Notes: a model not told the origin generated them from the sequence alone. A stretch of 64,000 nucleotides of DNA from Paenibacillus sp. NEAU-GSW1 (GCF_009737085.1 NZ_WOVL01000019.1:29992-93991), one strand, 5' to 3'. Counted from the first letter of the stretch, positions 43,511-52,812 are shown. Numbers and translations are program-made.

Positions 43511-45133
43511 ATGGCTGCTGTCATGCTTGGCATGGTTTTGTATATGGCCGTTTGTGCCGCTGCTGTTGCTATTGGTCATAAAGCGCAAAAAAACGTTCAT
43601 TCGTCCGGTCATTCCAGCATGACCAGTTATTCGTATGTTCAGGCGCAACAGGATAAGCATGATTTAAACCGGTTCGGATTAGCGCAGCAGTTTAGAAGAA
43701 AATACGGATCGTTGGGCTCGTTCGGGTTAAGCTTCAACTCAATGGGCGTAATCGGCGCGGCAGTATTGTTCCTCGGGCCTGCGATTCAGCAGGGCGGTCC
43801 GTCAACTGTTGCCGTCGGCTTGCCGATCGCCGCCTTCTTCGCGCTTGCCGTCAGCGCAACGCTTGCAGAGCTGTCTTCGGCTGTGCCGACTTCAGGCGGC
43901 GTTTATCATTGGGCCTCTGCGATCGGAAGAAGGGTGTGGGGGTGGTATGCCGGCTGGTTTCAGCTTGCGGGAAGCGTCGCGATGACCGCATTGTTCAATG
44001 GAGCCTTCGCTTTGGCGCTCGATGCGATCCTTTCGGCAAGACTCCAATACGAGAGCGAGTGGTGGACGATCGGTTTGTTGGCGGTCGCGGCAACCGCTTC
44101 GCAAGCGGCGATACAGCATAGAGGAACAGCTATTATTGCGACGGTTCAAATTGCGGGGTTCTGGCTGCAGGCTGCAATTGCTGTTTCGATAATCGGCGGT
44201 TTGGCATTTTTGTTATGGCCGGGCGTTTATTCGCCGGAGCTGCTCTATGCATTTCGTGACGGCGGGCTTGACGGGGCCGTTCAGCCCTGGCCGTTTCTGG
44301 CAGGCGTTCTGCTATTGAATAAACTGTTTGTCGGTATGGATGGCGCGGCGCACGGATCGGAAGAGACGCATGATCCGCGCATTCGAGTTCCGTGGGCGAT
44401 ATTTCTGTCCGCCGCATACAGCTATATTATTGGGCTAGTCCTGTTTTTATTCGTTGTGCTCCTATTTCCGGTATGGGGAGGGAATGGCTGGACAGAAGTA
44501 AAAGAAGGCGTGTTCTTATCCGCCGCTCTGCACGGCGCGGCCGGCTCTCCGATCATCGCGCTTGCGATTGCCTGCGCTTTATGGGGAAGCGGGTTTACGA
44601 CGCTTGGAAGCTGTTCGCGCGCCATCTTTTGCATGGCGCGGGATCAGGCGCTGCCGTTCAGCCCCGTTTGGAGCCGAGTAACGGCAGAGGCGCAATCGCC
44701 GCGGAATGCAATCTGGCTTGCAGCTGCCTTAACTTACGTGCTGTTTATCGCTGTGCGGTTGCTTACCGGTGAAAATTTTGCCGTTGTACTGAATGGATTT
44801 GCGATGATCTGCACGAATATCGCTTATGCGATTCCGATAGCGCTCTTAATAAAGCTTCAAGGCCGTCATCGTCTGCTGGACGATGCGCCATGGCGGCTTG
44901 GCAGCTGGGGAATGACGATTTACAAAACAGCGTTTGTCTGGCTGCTCGCCACAGCGGTATTGGCAATCGCCGCTACGGGATGGGAGGCGGCATTTGGTAT
45001 TGTCTTGTTATATGCCGTTGCCTCATTTGCGAATCGAAAGTATGGCGCGCGGCATTTGGCAAAGCTGCAAAGCCGGTTGAAGCGGCCTCGCGGCGAAATT
45101 ATCAGAATGGAAAGAAAATTCGATCTTCATTGA
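43511..45133 (+). CDS. APC-superfamily amino acid permease with extra N-terminal helix
   Basis: A 540-residue transporter with about 12 core transmembrane helices, resembling the amino acid/choline (ACT) group: SFNSMGVIGAAVLFLGPAI in the first core helix, then ELSSAVPTSGGVYHWAS (about 130-146), and HGSEETHDPRIRVPWAI (about 281-297), the conserved loop of that group. Substrate is probably an amino acid, GABA or a polyamine. In front of the usual core is an added hydrophobic segment (about 3-24) and a 45-residue polar linker. ATG 43511 with AAGGGG upstream is preferred over 43460. Confidence 0.85.
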   Translation: MAAVMLGMVLYMAVCAAAVAIGHKAQKNVHSSGHSSMTSYSYVQAQQDKHDLNRFGLAQQFRRKYGSLGSFGLSFNSMGVIGAAVLFLGPAIQQGGPSTVAVGLPIAAFFALAVSATLAELSSAVPTSGGVYHWASAIGRRVWGWYAGWFQLAGSVAMTALFNGAFALALDAILSARLQYESEWWTIGLLAVAATASQAAIQHRGTAIIATVQIAGFWLQAAIAVSIIGGLAFLLWPGVYSPELLYAFRDGGLDGAVQPWPFLAGVLLLNKLFVGMDGAAHGSEETHDPRIRVPWAIFLSAAYSYIIGLVLFLFVVLLFPVWGGNGWTEVKEGVFLSAALHGAAGSPIIALAIACALWGSGFTTLGSCSRAIFCMARDQALPFSPVWSRVTAEAQSPRNAIWLAAALTYVLFIAVRLLTGENFAVVLNGFAMICTNIAYAIPIALLIKLQGRHRLLDDAPWRLGSWGMTIYKTAFVWLLATAVLAIAATGWEAAFGIVLLYAVASFANRKYGARHLAKLQSRLKRPRGEIIRMERKFDLH

Positions 45134-45149
45134 TTGAGCGTGCAGACCG

Positions 45150-45195
45150 GGGAAATAACTGCCGGGAAATGAGTCGATAACGATAGTTATTTCCC
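45150..45195 (+). repeat. Inverted repeat 1 downstream of the permease
   Basis: GGGAAATAACT (45150-45160) pairs perfectly with AGTTATTTCCC (45185-45195). No T-run follows. Confidence 0.6.
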
Positions 45196-45225
45196 GGGGA
45201 AGCGCATAATCCTACAGAAATGATA

Positions 45226-45273
45226 CGTTTTCGACAATGCGGTGATGGATTGAAGGCGATAGTGTCGAAAACG
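45226..45273 (+). repeat. Inverted repeat 2 downstream of the permease
   Basis: CGTTTTCGACA (45226-45236) and TGTCGAAAACG (45263-45273) are perfect 11-bp complements with a 26-nt loop. Together with repeat 1 and a shorter TTCAGA/TCTGAA pair (45290-45307) it fills the 282-bp gap before the MOSC gene. Confidence 0.6.
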
Positions 45274-45349
45274 GCGAATCCCTGTACTTTTCAGACTATT
45301 TTCTGAAGATAGCCGGCTGGGCATTAGGGAGGATTGGCCCTCAATTGTT

Positions 45350-45379
45350 TTGCCATCTTCTCCCTGATACGATTATAAT
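45350..45379 (+). promoter_or_regulatory. SigA-type promoter of the MOSC gene
   Basis: TTGCCA (45350-45355), 18 bp spacer, TATAAT (45374-45379), 36 bp before the TTG start. The hairpins lie upstream of it and are therefore not in this transcript. Confidence 0.6.
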
Positions 45380-45415
45380 AGAACTATTCATCACATCTGA
45401 AATGGGGGCGGGAAA

Positions 45416-46102
45416 TTGAATGCGATTGTTAGCAGCAGCAATATAGTATCGCTAAATATCGGTCAACCGGTCTCGGCCAAGCATGGCGATAAGCCGATAA
45501 TGACCGCGATTTTCAAATCGGCGACCGATGACTCGATCAAGCTTGGCCGAACTGGTCATGCTGGCGACGGGCAAGCCGATACCGTCAATCATGGCGGTCC
45601 GGATAAAGCGGTATGCGCGTATTTCGACCGTCATTATCCGTATTGGCAGGAGCAGTTCGGACGTCCTTTGGATTATGGCGCATTTGGGGAAAACTGGACG
45701 CTTGCAGAATGGTCGGAGCATGATCTGTGCATCGGCGATATTATCCGGGCAGGCGAAGTCACTGTACAAGTAAGCCAGCCTCGCGTCCCGTGCTATAAGC
45801 TGGGCGTCAGACACCAACGGCCGGCGCTGACTGCAGAGGTGCAGGAAACCGGCTTCTCGGGGTTTTATTTCCGGGTATTAGAGGAAGGAAATATTGCTTC
45901 CGGAACTTCGGTTGAATTGGTGGAGCGTGATCCAGCCGGCATAACGATCGCAGAAGCTAACCGTATTATGTTTCGGGCCAAGAGGGACGAGTCGGCGATT
46001 CAATCGCTGCTGGTAGTGTCTGCGCTTGCGGACAGCTGGAGAGAAACGCTGACGGAAAGGCTTCGTAAGCTGCAGCAGGACGATCAGCCTCAACAAGCTT
46101 GA
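45416..46102 (+). CDS. MOSC domain-containing protein (YiiM-like)
   Basis: A 228-residue protein with a MOSC domain (about residues 20-165), the C-terminal domain of molybdenum cofactor sulfurases. Conserved elements are NHGGPDKAVCAY (about 58-69), GENW (about 90) and QPRVPCYKLGVRH (about 121-133), whose Cys is the proposed sulfur/Mo ligand. A helical '3-alpha' domain (about 172-220) follows, as in YiiM, which confers resistance to N-hydroxylated base analogues in E. coli. TTG start with GGGGGCGGGA upstream. Role here is inferred from the family. Confidence 0.85.
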   Translation: MNAIVSSSNIVSLNIGQPVSAKHGDKPIMTAIFKSATDDSIKLGRTGHAGDGQADTVNHGGPDKAVCAYFDRHYPYWQEQFGRPLDYGAFGENWTLAEWSEHDLCIGDIIRAGEVTVQVSQPRVPCYKLGVRHQRPALTAEVQETGFSGFYFRVLEEGNIASGTSVELVERDPAGITIAEANRIMFRAKRDESAIQSLLVVSALADSWRETLTERLRKLQQDDQPQQA

Positions 46103-46211
46103 CGCTTTAATCGGCAGTGACCGCGGAGCAAGTAAACAACAATTTCGCAATTTCGAGCAGCACATACAACAGGAACGCAACATGGCCAGAACGCAAGGAG
46201 GCATCATCGTT

Positions 46212-47228
46212 TTGACGAAAGACAGATTTGCCGTTTATATCGAACAGTACCGGTTCGAGTCGGATTGGTCGATTGTTCCGGGTGAAAGCGGCATGAATAA
46301 TACGACGGTTATGATTGAAGCCGGCAGCCGTAAATATGTGCTTCGGGAGTACAACAATCATAAGGACAGCGGGACGGTTCAATTCGAGCACGAAATATTG
46401 AAAGCGCTGCAGCAAGTCGATAAGCCGTTCCGCACGCCTGTGCCGGTACCGAACAGCAAAGGCGATACCGTTTCAGCCGCGCCTGACGGGACGTTGGCCG
46501 CCTTGTATGAATTTATTCCGGGCAATCGGCCAACAATGGAAAAGATTGCGCACATTCGAACTCTTGGGCGGGCGGTTTCTGGATTAAGCTTGGCATTCAG
46601 TCAAATTAAACCGAAGCTTGCGCCGGCATATTCCCCTTATTACGAACTGGACCAAAATTATGCGTCTGTCACCGACAGCGAGATTAGCAGCTTGCAAAAC
46701 GATTATGCGGAAATCGGGCAGCGTGCCGAGAAGCTTTCGGAGCTTCTGCTGCACCGCGAGCAGTTGCGGACACGGCTGTCTGCGATCCGAGATCTGCCTT
46801 CGCAATGGATACACGGCGATGTCAATTTCAGTAATGCAGTCGCTGCCGGGGATGAAGTGATCGGATTGCTCGATTTCGAATTTTGCACGGTTGATGTCCG
46901 CGCAATGGAACTGGCGGTAGTCATCGTCGATCTGATTAGTGAGAAAGAATCGCTGAATTGGGAACGAATTGATGTGTTCTGCAGCGGATACAGCGGCGGC
47001 GGGCGTCCGTTAACAGCCAGTGAAGCGGAATTGCTGCCCGCGCTTATTCTATTGCGGATGCTCGACGTGACGCTCCATTTTGCAAGCCGGCTGCTGGATA
47101 AGCTGGATATGCCGAGCACATTCGGCAGCATTATCGATCAAGCTTCTCGTGTATGCGAATGGACTGCAGCTAATGAGAAGCAGCTTGTTGAGCTATTTTA
47201 TCGCCGCTTAGTCGAATTCTATATTTAA
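46212..47228 (+). CDS. Phosphotransferase (aminoglycoside/homoserine kinase-type)
   Basis: A protein-kinase-like phosphotransferase of about 338 residues. The N-lobe has MNNTTVMIEAGSRKYVLREYN with the ATP-binding Lys/Arg region, the catalytic loop is WIHGDVNFSNAV (about 198-209), and the metal site is GLLDFEFCTVD (about 219-229). It resembles homoserine kinase type II and the APH family; the acceptor hydroxyl compound is unknown. Start uncertain: TTG 46212 has AAGGAGG 10 nt upstream, while ATG 46182 would add ten residues with a weaker site. Confidence 0.82.
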   Translation: MTKDRFAVYIEQYRFESDWSIVPGESGMNNTTVMIEAGSRKYVLREYNNHKDSGTVQFEHEILKALQQVDKPFRTPVPVPNSKGDTVSAAPDGTLAALYEFIPGNRPTMEKIAHIRTLGRAVSGLSLAFSQIKPKLAPAYSPYYELDQNYASVTDSEISSLQNDYAEIGQRAEKLSELLLHREQLRTRLSAIRDLPSQWIHGDVNFSNAVAAGDEVIGLLDFEFCTVDVRAMELAVVIVDLISEKESLNWERIDVFCSGYSGGGRPLTASEAELLPALILLRMLDVTLHFASRLLDKLDMPSTFGSIIDQASRVCEWTAANEKQLVELFYRRLVEFYI

Positions 47229-47264
47229 TGTCATTAATAATTAGGAGATAAGGAGCTGGTAATA

Positions 47265-48170
47265 ATGAATGTCGCATCAGCGCTCGGTTATGGCAGCGAT
47301 CAACGGCTGCTCATTGTTAACGCGGACGATTACGGATTATGCAAATCGGTCAATAACGGCATCCAGCAGCTGCTTGAGGAGCGTGCTGTCAGCTCCGCTA
47401 CGCTTATGGTGCCGTGCAAAGCATCCAAGGAAGCGGCGCAATGGAGCGTTAATCATCCCGAGTACGATGTAGGCATTCATTTGACTTTAACCAGTGAATG
47501 GGACAATTACCGCTGGGGGCCGGTCAATCGGATGGATAACGTACAGTCGCTCGTGACTAGCGAAGGCTTCTTTCCGAAGGATTGCAAAACGTTTGAGCTT
47601 CAAGCCGATCCGGAACAAGTGCGCGTCGAGCTGATTGCGCAAATTGAGACGGCTTTAAGCAGGGGGATGAACCCGACGCACGCGGACAATCATATGGGCA
47701 GCCTGTATGGCCTTGCCACGGGCAGAAATTTTTTGCCGATTGTGTTCGACATCTGCGCGAAATATGGATTGCCTTTCCGTATGCCGCGGCTCGTACCAGC
47801 TGAAGACGGGCAGGTAGCGCCGCCGGAGCTTGCAGAACAAGCCAGGCAGCTTGGCCTGCTGGCGGATTCAAAGGGCGTTGTCATCCTTGATTATTTAGTC
47901 GGGCTGCCGTTTCAGCTTCAAGAGGATGAAACCTATGAATCGTTAAGAGCCGATATGCAACAATTGCTTCGCAGTTTACAGCCTGGCGTTACAGAGCTCA
48001 TTATTCATCCCTCGCTTGTCACTGACGAGCTGCTCGCCTTTCACGGCCAGCCGGAAAAACGCGGCATGGAATTTCAGCTCTTCCGCGACAAAGCGATTCA
48101 GCGGACGCTGGCGGAAGAGAATATCCGAATGATCGGCTGGAGAGAGCTGCAAAAGCTGCAGCGGGGATAG
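47265..48170 (+). CDS. ChbG/HpnK (YdjC-like) carbohydrate deacetylase
   Basis: A 301-residue polysaccharide-deacetylase-like TIM-barrel enzyme. Metal-binding motifs: NADDYG (about residues 19-24), IHLT (about 72) and HADNHMG (about 140-146), plus IIHPS near the C-terminus (about 245). Family members remove the acetyl group from N,N'-diacetylchitobiose or related glycans. There is no signal peptide, so the substrate is intracellular. GGAG-type site upstream of ATG. It directly follows the phosphotransferase gene, 36 bp apart. Confidence 0.9.
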   Translation: MNVASALGYGSDQRLLIVNADDYGLCKSVNNGIQQLLEERAVSSATLMVPCKASKEAAQWSVNHPEYDVGIHLTLTSEWDNYRWGPVNRMDNVQSLVTSEGFFPKDCKTFELQADPEQVRVELIAQIETALSRGMNPTHADNHMGSLYGLATGRNFLPIVFDICAKYGLPFRMPRLVPAEDGQVAPPELAEQARQLGLLADSKGVVILDYLVGLPFQLQEDETYESLRADMQQLLRSLQPGVTELIIHPSLVTDELLAFHGQPEKRGMEFQLFRDKAIQRTLAEENIRMIGWRELQKLQRG

Positions 48171-48224
48171 ACCGAACCCGCTGTTAATCATCATTTATTT
48201 TCATTGGGAGAAGGAGCCGTACTT

Positions 48225-49184
48225 ATGCCATACCAATCCGTCACCGAATTAGCCAAAAGTCTGAAAGCCAATATTGGCCGCGTAATCGTCGGTAAAGAAC
48301 GTGTGATCGACTTGCTGTTTATTGCGCTCGTTACTTCAGGTCATGTTCTGCTGGAAGACGTTCCCGGCACAGGCAAAACGATGCTGGCGAAGTCGCTTGC
48401 AAAATCTTTGAAGCTGCAGTTCCGGCGCGTACAATTTACGCCGGATCTGCTTCCTTCCGATTTGACCGGCATTCAGTTTTATAACCAGAAGGAGGGCGGC
48501 TTCGAGTTCCGTCCCGGTCCGCTGTTCACGAACCTGCTGCTTGCCGACGAGATCAATCGAGCAACGCCGCGAACGCAAGCCAGCTTGCTGGAATGCATGG
48601 AGGAGAGGCAAATTAGCGTAGAAGGCGAGACAAAGCGGTTGGACAAGCCGTTTATGGTTATCGCAACGCAAAATCCGGTCGACCATCAGGGGACATTCCC
48701 GCTGCCGGAGGCGCAGCTTGATCGCTTCTTGTTTAAAATTGAGATGGGCTATCCGACAACGGAGGAAGCCGTACAGATTTTGAAACGGTTCAAGGAAGGC
48801 GATCCGCTTGAGCCGCTTCAGTCGATCGCCGATGCGGAACAAATTGCCGAGGCGCAGCGGCTGTACAGCTCCGTTCGCATCTCCGACGACGTTCTGCATT
48901 ACTTGCTTCAGATCGTTGAAAAAACGAGGGCTCGCGAGGATGTGCTGATCGGCGTTAGTCCGCGCGGAAGCCAGGCATTGCTGCGCGCCGTGCAAGTATA
49001 TGCGATTTTACAAGGTCGGGATTATGTGACGCCGGACGATGTAAAGGCAATGGCCGCTCCTGCGCTTGCTCACCGTCTTGCGCTTCGTGGCGTTCAGCGG
49101 ACGCAGCGCAACGCAGAGCACATTATCGCCGATATTATTCGGCAAACGGCTGTTCCGGCGGAAACCGGCATTTCGAGTCGTTAG
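48225..49184 (+). CDS. MoxR-family AAA+ ATPase
   Basis: A 319-residue AAA+ ATPase: Walker A EDVPGTGKT (about residues 43-51), Walker B LLADEINRA (about 106-114), sensor 1 ATQNPVDHQGTFPLPEAQLDR region, sensor 2 SPRGSQALLRA (about 244-254). MoxR proteins act as chaperones with von Willebrand-type partners; here DUF58 and DUF4129 genes follow, the same trio as Bacillus yeaC-yeaD-yebA. ATG 48225 has AAGGAG upstream. Confidence 0.93.
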   Translation: MPYQSVTELAKSLKANIGRVIVGKERVIDLLFIALVTSGHVLLEDVPGTGKTMLAKSLAKSLKLQFRRVQFTPDLLPSDLTGIQFYNQKEGGFEFRPGPLFTNLLLADEINRATPRTQASLLECMEERQISVEGETKRLDKPFMVIATQNPVDHQGTFPLPEAQLDRFLFKIEMGYPTTEEAVQILKRFKEGDPLEPLQSIADAEQIAEAQRLYSSVRISDDVLHYLLQIVEKTRAREDVLIGVSPRGSQALLRAVQVYAILQGRDYVTPDDVKAMAAPALAHRLALRGVQRTQRNAEHIIADIIRQTAVPAETGISSR

Positions 49185-49193
49185 GCGGACGCA

Positions 49194-50321
49194 ATGATTA
49201 TTGTCTGGTTTGGCGTTATTGCCGTTATCGTATTATTCCTTCAGGGCAAGCTATTCAAAATTTTTGCGCTTCGTAAAATCGGATATCAACGACATTTTCA
49301 ATCAAGAAGCTGTTTTCGCGGCGAGCAAATTGAGCTTGTCGAGCAATTAACGAATGAGAAAGGGTTGCCTGTTCCATGGCTTCGCGTGGAGTCGCAAATG
49401 CCGGCGAGCCTGCAGTTTCAGCATCAGGAAAATTTGGACATTAGCAGCGGGCAGCTGTCTCAAAACCATAACAGCTTTTTCTCGCTAATGCCTTTTACTA
49501 AAATTACGCGGAGACACCGGATCACCGCCTCGCGCCGCGGTTTGTATAAACTGAATACAGTGACGATTACAGGCGGCGATTTGCTTGGCATCCAGCAAAT
49601 GACCAGACAAATCCCGCTAAGCGGTCAGTTAATCGTCTATCCTAAGCCGGCAGAAGTTCCGGTCCACGAACTGCCGTCGCATAGCTGGCAAGGCGATATT
49701 TGTGTTAGGAGATGGATCATCGAAGATCCATTTGTTATAGCCGGGACAAGGGATTATCGAACTGGAGATACGTACAAGCAGGTGAATTGGAAAGCAACGG
49801 CAAGAGCGGGGAAGCTGCAAGTTCATCAGTACGATTTTACTGCCGACCGCAAGCTGATGGTCTACTTGAATGCAGAAGATCGTGAAGGCATGTGGCGAAC
49901 GATAACGGAAGAATATTTAATCGAGCAAGGAATTGAATGGACGGCCGGAGCCGTACAGTATGTTATTCAAGCAGGAATGGAAGCCGGTTTCGCATGCAAC
50001 ATGCCGATGCTTGGCGGTATGGACAGCACGGTGATCGAGCCGCGCGGCGGCAACGGCCATCTGTTTGAGCTGTTTGAAGCGATGGCAAGGCTCGAGTTGC
50101 TTCGAACGGAGAAATTTGCGGAATTGCTGGAACGAGAGGCGGACAGCGCTTATTCCCATCGCGACATTGTTATTATTTCTGCTTTTTGGAATGATGAAAT
50201 GGAGCTGCAAGCCGAGCGTTTAAGAAACAACGGAAACGCAGTCGTCTGCTGGCCGTTGGTCGAACATAAGGATCAAGTATTCGTGGACGAACGGTTCGGG
50301 AAAGCAGGTGCCGCTGGATGA
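49194..50321 (+). CDS. DUF58 domain-containing membrane protein
   Basis: A 375-residue protein with an N-terminal membrane segment (about 1-25) and the DUF58 signature GTRDYRTGDTYKQVNWKAT (about residues 181-199), followed by a von Willebrand A-like region. DUF58 proteins occur beside MoxR ATPases as here. Bacillus YeaD is the counterpart. The start lies 9 bp after moxR and its stop overlaps the next start, so the trio is co-translated. Molecular role not established. Confidence 0.9.
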   Translation: MIIVWFGVIAVIVLFLQGKLFKIFALRKIGYQRHFQSRSCFRGEQIELVEQLTNEKGLPVPWLRVESQMPASLQFQHQENLDISSGQLSQNHNSFFSLMPFTKITRRHRITASRRGLYKLNTVTITGGDLLGIQQMTRQIPLSGQLIVYPKPAEVPVHELPSHSWQGDICVRRWIIEDPFVIAGTRDYRTGDTYKQVNWKATARAGKLQVHQYDFTADRKLMVYLNAEDREGMWRTITEEYLIEQGIEWTAGAVQYVIQAGMEAGFACNMPMLGGMDSTVIEPRGGNGHLFELFEAMARLELLRTEKFAELLEREADSAYSHRDIVIISAFWNDEMELQAERLRNNGNAVVCWPLVEHKDQVFVDERFGKAGAAG

Positions 50322-51685
50322 GCATTCATCATAATCAACCGGCTCCGAATATTCGGTTCGACCGGACGCATTTTGCGTTGGCAGCTCTTATGGGAACGGT
50401 CGAGAACCTATTTCTGCTGCCGCTTCATTTAATTGCAGCTGTATATGCATTAAACGGACCGTTTGTCATGCTCTGGCTGTTAGCATTGCCGCTAATCTAC
50501 ACTGCTGGCTATGGACTGAACGGTGTTATGAAGCTGGAACGACGCATATATCGCATACTGCTTGCATTGGCAACGGGCGGTATTTCTGCGGCTGCTTTAT
50601 TGGCGTTAGACGGCACTGCCGATAGAGGCTTCTCTTATTATGTAACTTCAATGACGGTTATACTGCTGAGCGCTTTGGTTTCATTGCGGGGCATGCGAAT
50701 GCGGATGGCCGGATGGAGAACGGCATTCCCGAATCAAGCGATGCTTTTCGCTATTTTTGGTTATGTCGTTATACAATTATTCGTAAAAATGTGGGATAAG
50801 CTTGAGCCTTTCGGCGATCTTACAATCTATTGCGGCATTGCCTGTGTCATCTTATTTTTCTTTATTGCAAATGAGAGATTAGTGTCGGGAGAAGCGGGAC
50901 TTTACGGAAAATCAAAGTCAGCGGCAGCTGCTGCGGGACGCAGACAAAATCGGTGGATGACAGTTGCTGTCGTGGTCGTGCTTTGCATTTTTAGCTTGTT
51001 TCGTCAGCTGCAGCATGCGGTTGAATCGGCATTCCGATACATTGTCGCAGCGATCATGGACGTTCTAAACCGTCCTGTAAAAGAACAGCTGACCGAAACG
51101 CCGGAAGAACAAACACCGCCTCCGCCTGCGATGCCTGAAGAAATCAAGGAACCAGCCCAATGGTTGATCGTGCTGGAGCAAATTTTGCGTATTGCTGGCA
51201 CCATTATCGTTATTATTGTGCTGTGCGTGCTTCTCTATTTTCTCGGCAGAACCTTGTACCGTCTCTCCCAGCGAATCCTCGCGAAAATTTGGGAGCGATC
51301 GAACGAGAAGCGGGGCGCGGACGACGGATATACGGATGAGGTAGAGAGTATTATTGCTTCCTCGAAATGGAGAAGCGGATGGAGACAGGAAGGCAGTGCT
51401 CGCAAGGAAGATCGCTGGAGCAAGCTGACGAGCGGAGCGGAGCGGATCCGTTATCTGTATCGCCGTTTCGTATCCGAGCAGATCGCAAAGGGCTATGCGC
51501 ATCGTTCGGATATGACGCCGCAAGAGGTAGCGGGAGATATTGCGACATGGCGGAAAAACGCTTCGACAGAAGACGAGCGGCGTTTGATTCGCAGCTACGA
51601 GGAAGTTCGCTACGGCGAACGCGAGCTGGATGCTGCCATTGCGGAGCAATTGAAAAAACGGCTCGACGAGTCGAGCCGTTATTAA
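50318..51685 (+). CDS. DUF4129 membrane protein, YebA-like but without transglutaminase domain
   Basis: A 455-residue membrane protein. About six helices occupy residues 14-190, a seventh is near 210-228, a Pro/Glu-rich outside linker (EEQTPPPPAMPEE, about 258) and an eighth helix (about 285-310) follow. The C-terminal soluble part (about 320-450) is DUF4129-like, with YLYRRFV and MTPQEVAGDIA. Counterparts such as YebA also carry a transglutaminase core between membrane helices; it is missing here and the protein is some 280 residues shorter. ATGA overlap with the DUF58 gene. Confidence 0.8.
   Translation: MSIHHNQPAPNIRFDRTHFALAALMGTVENLFLLPLHLIAAVYALNGPFVMLWLLALPLIYTAGYGLNGVMKLERRIYRILLALATGGISAAALLALDGTADRGFSYYVTSMTVILLSALVSLRGMRMRMAGWRTAFPNQAMLFAIFGYVVIQLFVKMWDKLEPFGDLTIYCGIACVILFFFIANERLVSGEAGLYGKSKSAAAAAGRRQNRWMTVAVVVVLCIFSLFRQLQHAVESAFRYIVAAIMDVLNRPVKEQLTETPEEQTPPPPAMPEEIKEPAQWLIVLEQILRIAGTIIVIIVLCVLLYFLGRTLYRLSQRILAKIWERSNEKRGADDGYTDEVESIIASSKWRSGWRQEGSARKEDRWSKLTSGAERIRYLYRRFVSEQIAKGYAHRSDMTPQEVAGDIATWRKNASTEDERRLIRSYEEVRYGERELDAAIAEQLKKRLDESSRY
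51652..51681 (-). terminator. Minus-strand terminator embedded in the DUF4129 coding end
   Basis: AACGGCTCGA (51657-51666) and TCGAGCCGTT (51671-51680) form a perfect 10-bp stem. On the minus strand it is followed by T6, so it ends the ypdA transcript while lying inside the last codons of the convergent gene. Confidence 0.75.
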
Positions 51686-51690
51686 CGGAA

Positions 51691-52668
51691 TTAGGCCATA
51701 CGGCTTGTAATATGCTGAGCAATTTTGTTGCCATGATAGCGGCCGGATTCGATAAATATTTCATTAGCTTCATGCTTGGAGGCGACGACGCCGGCTAAAT
51801 AAAGGCCGGGGACGTTCGTCTCCATTGTCGTTTCGTCAAAAAAGGGATAGCCTTCTTCGGCGATGATGACGCCGGTATCGGCTAGAAATTGCCGGTCCGG
51901 GTGGAAGCCGGTCAAAGCAAAGACGAAATCATTCGGTATCGTTCGGCGGCCTTCCGCAGCTTCTATCGTAACGCTTCGTTTATCGATTTCGACTACATGC
52001 GATTGGAACAGCATTTGGATTTCGCCCGATTCCACTTTCTTCTCCAAGCCGGGCCGAACCCATGGTTTTATGCTGCGCGAGTAAGTATCGCCGCGATAAA
52101 TGACCGTCACTTTGGCGCCAACGCGCTGAAGCTCGAGTGCGGCGTCGATCGCGGAGTTGCTTCCGCCGATAATCGCAACTTCCATCCCCGTATAAGGATG
52201 CGATTCACGGAAAAAATGAGACACCTTATCGAGCGTTTCCCCAGGAATGCCTAAGTAATTGGGATGGTCAAAATATCCTGTCGCAATGACGACATATCGG
52301 CTTGCATAGCGGCGCTCGTCACCGAAGCGGTCAACGCTCGATACGAGAAAGCCGTCGCTGTTTCGTTCCACCTTCATGACCGTTTCATATGCGTTCACTC
52401 GCAATTCGTGACGTACCGCCGCAGTCCGGTAATAGTTGATCGCTTCGATCCGGTATGGTTTTTCATTGGGTGAAGTAAAAGGAATATCGCCAATTTCCAA
52501 ACGGTCTGCCGTGCTGAAAAATTGCATATAGGTTGGATATTGGGAGATAGAGTGCACAAGATTGTTTTTCTCGATAATAAGGGGGCGAAGACCGATTCGC
52601 TGCAGCTCAATCGCGGCTGCCAACCCGCAAGGCCCGGCTCCAATAATAATTGCTTCTTCTCGTTCCAC
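51691..52668 (-). CDS. ypdA: YpdA-family bacillithiol disulfide reductase
   Basis: Flavin-dependent reductase of about 325 residues that uses NADPH to reduce oxidised bacillithiol in Firmicutes. FAD motif IIIGAGPCGLAAAIEL near the N-terminus includes the conserved Cys of the YpdA group; the NADPH motif is IIGGSNSAIDAALEL (about residues 165-179). ATGYF and the C-terminal LAGVVASKHEANEIFIESG are family signatures. GTG 52668 sits 9 nt after GGAGG; the TTG two codons earlier is too close. A fosB remnant, another bacillithiol-using function, lies 730 bp away. Confidence 0.88.
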   Translation of the reverse strand: MEREEAIIIGAGPCGLAAAIELQRIGLRPLIIEKNNLVHSISQYPTYMQFFSTADRLEIGDIPFTSPNEKPYRIEAINYYRTAAVRHELRVNAYETVMKVERNSDGFLVSSVDRFGDERRYASRYVVIATGYFDHPNYLGIPGETLDKVSHFFRESHPYTGMEVAIIGGSNSAIDAALELQRVGAKVTVIYRGDTYSRSIKPWVRPGLEKKVESGEIQMLFQSHVVEIDKRSVTIEAAEGRRTIPNDFVFALTGFHPDRQFLADTGVIIAEEGYPFFDETTMETNVPGLYLAGVVASKHEANEIFIESGRYHGNKIAQHITSRMA

Positions 52669-52749
52669 TCGCAAGTACCTCCTATATATGTCTATCCCTA
52701 CATTTTACTGCGGAAAGCGGAATTTACGCAAATTTGGCGTTTGGCTATC

Positions 52750-52777
52750 TTGTACACGGTTCGTAATATTGTATAAT
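52750..52777 (+). promoter_or_regulatory. SigA-type promoter
   Basis: TTGTAC (52750-52755), 16 bp spacer, TATAAT (52772-52777), 36 bp before the next start. Confidence 0.6.
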
Positions 52778-52812
52778 AATGTGGAACCGTTTGTACTGAA
52801 GGAGGAACTAGC

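Noticed and set aside
45134..45415. Molybdenum-cofactor riboswitch before the MOSC gene
   Set aside because: The hairpins lie upstream of a good promoter at 45350-45379 and would not be in the MOSC transcript.
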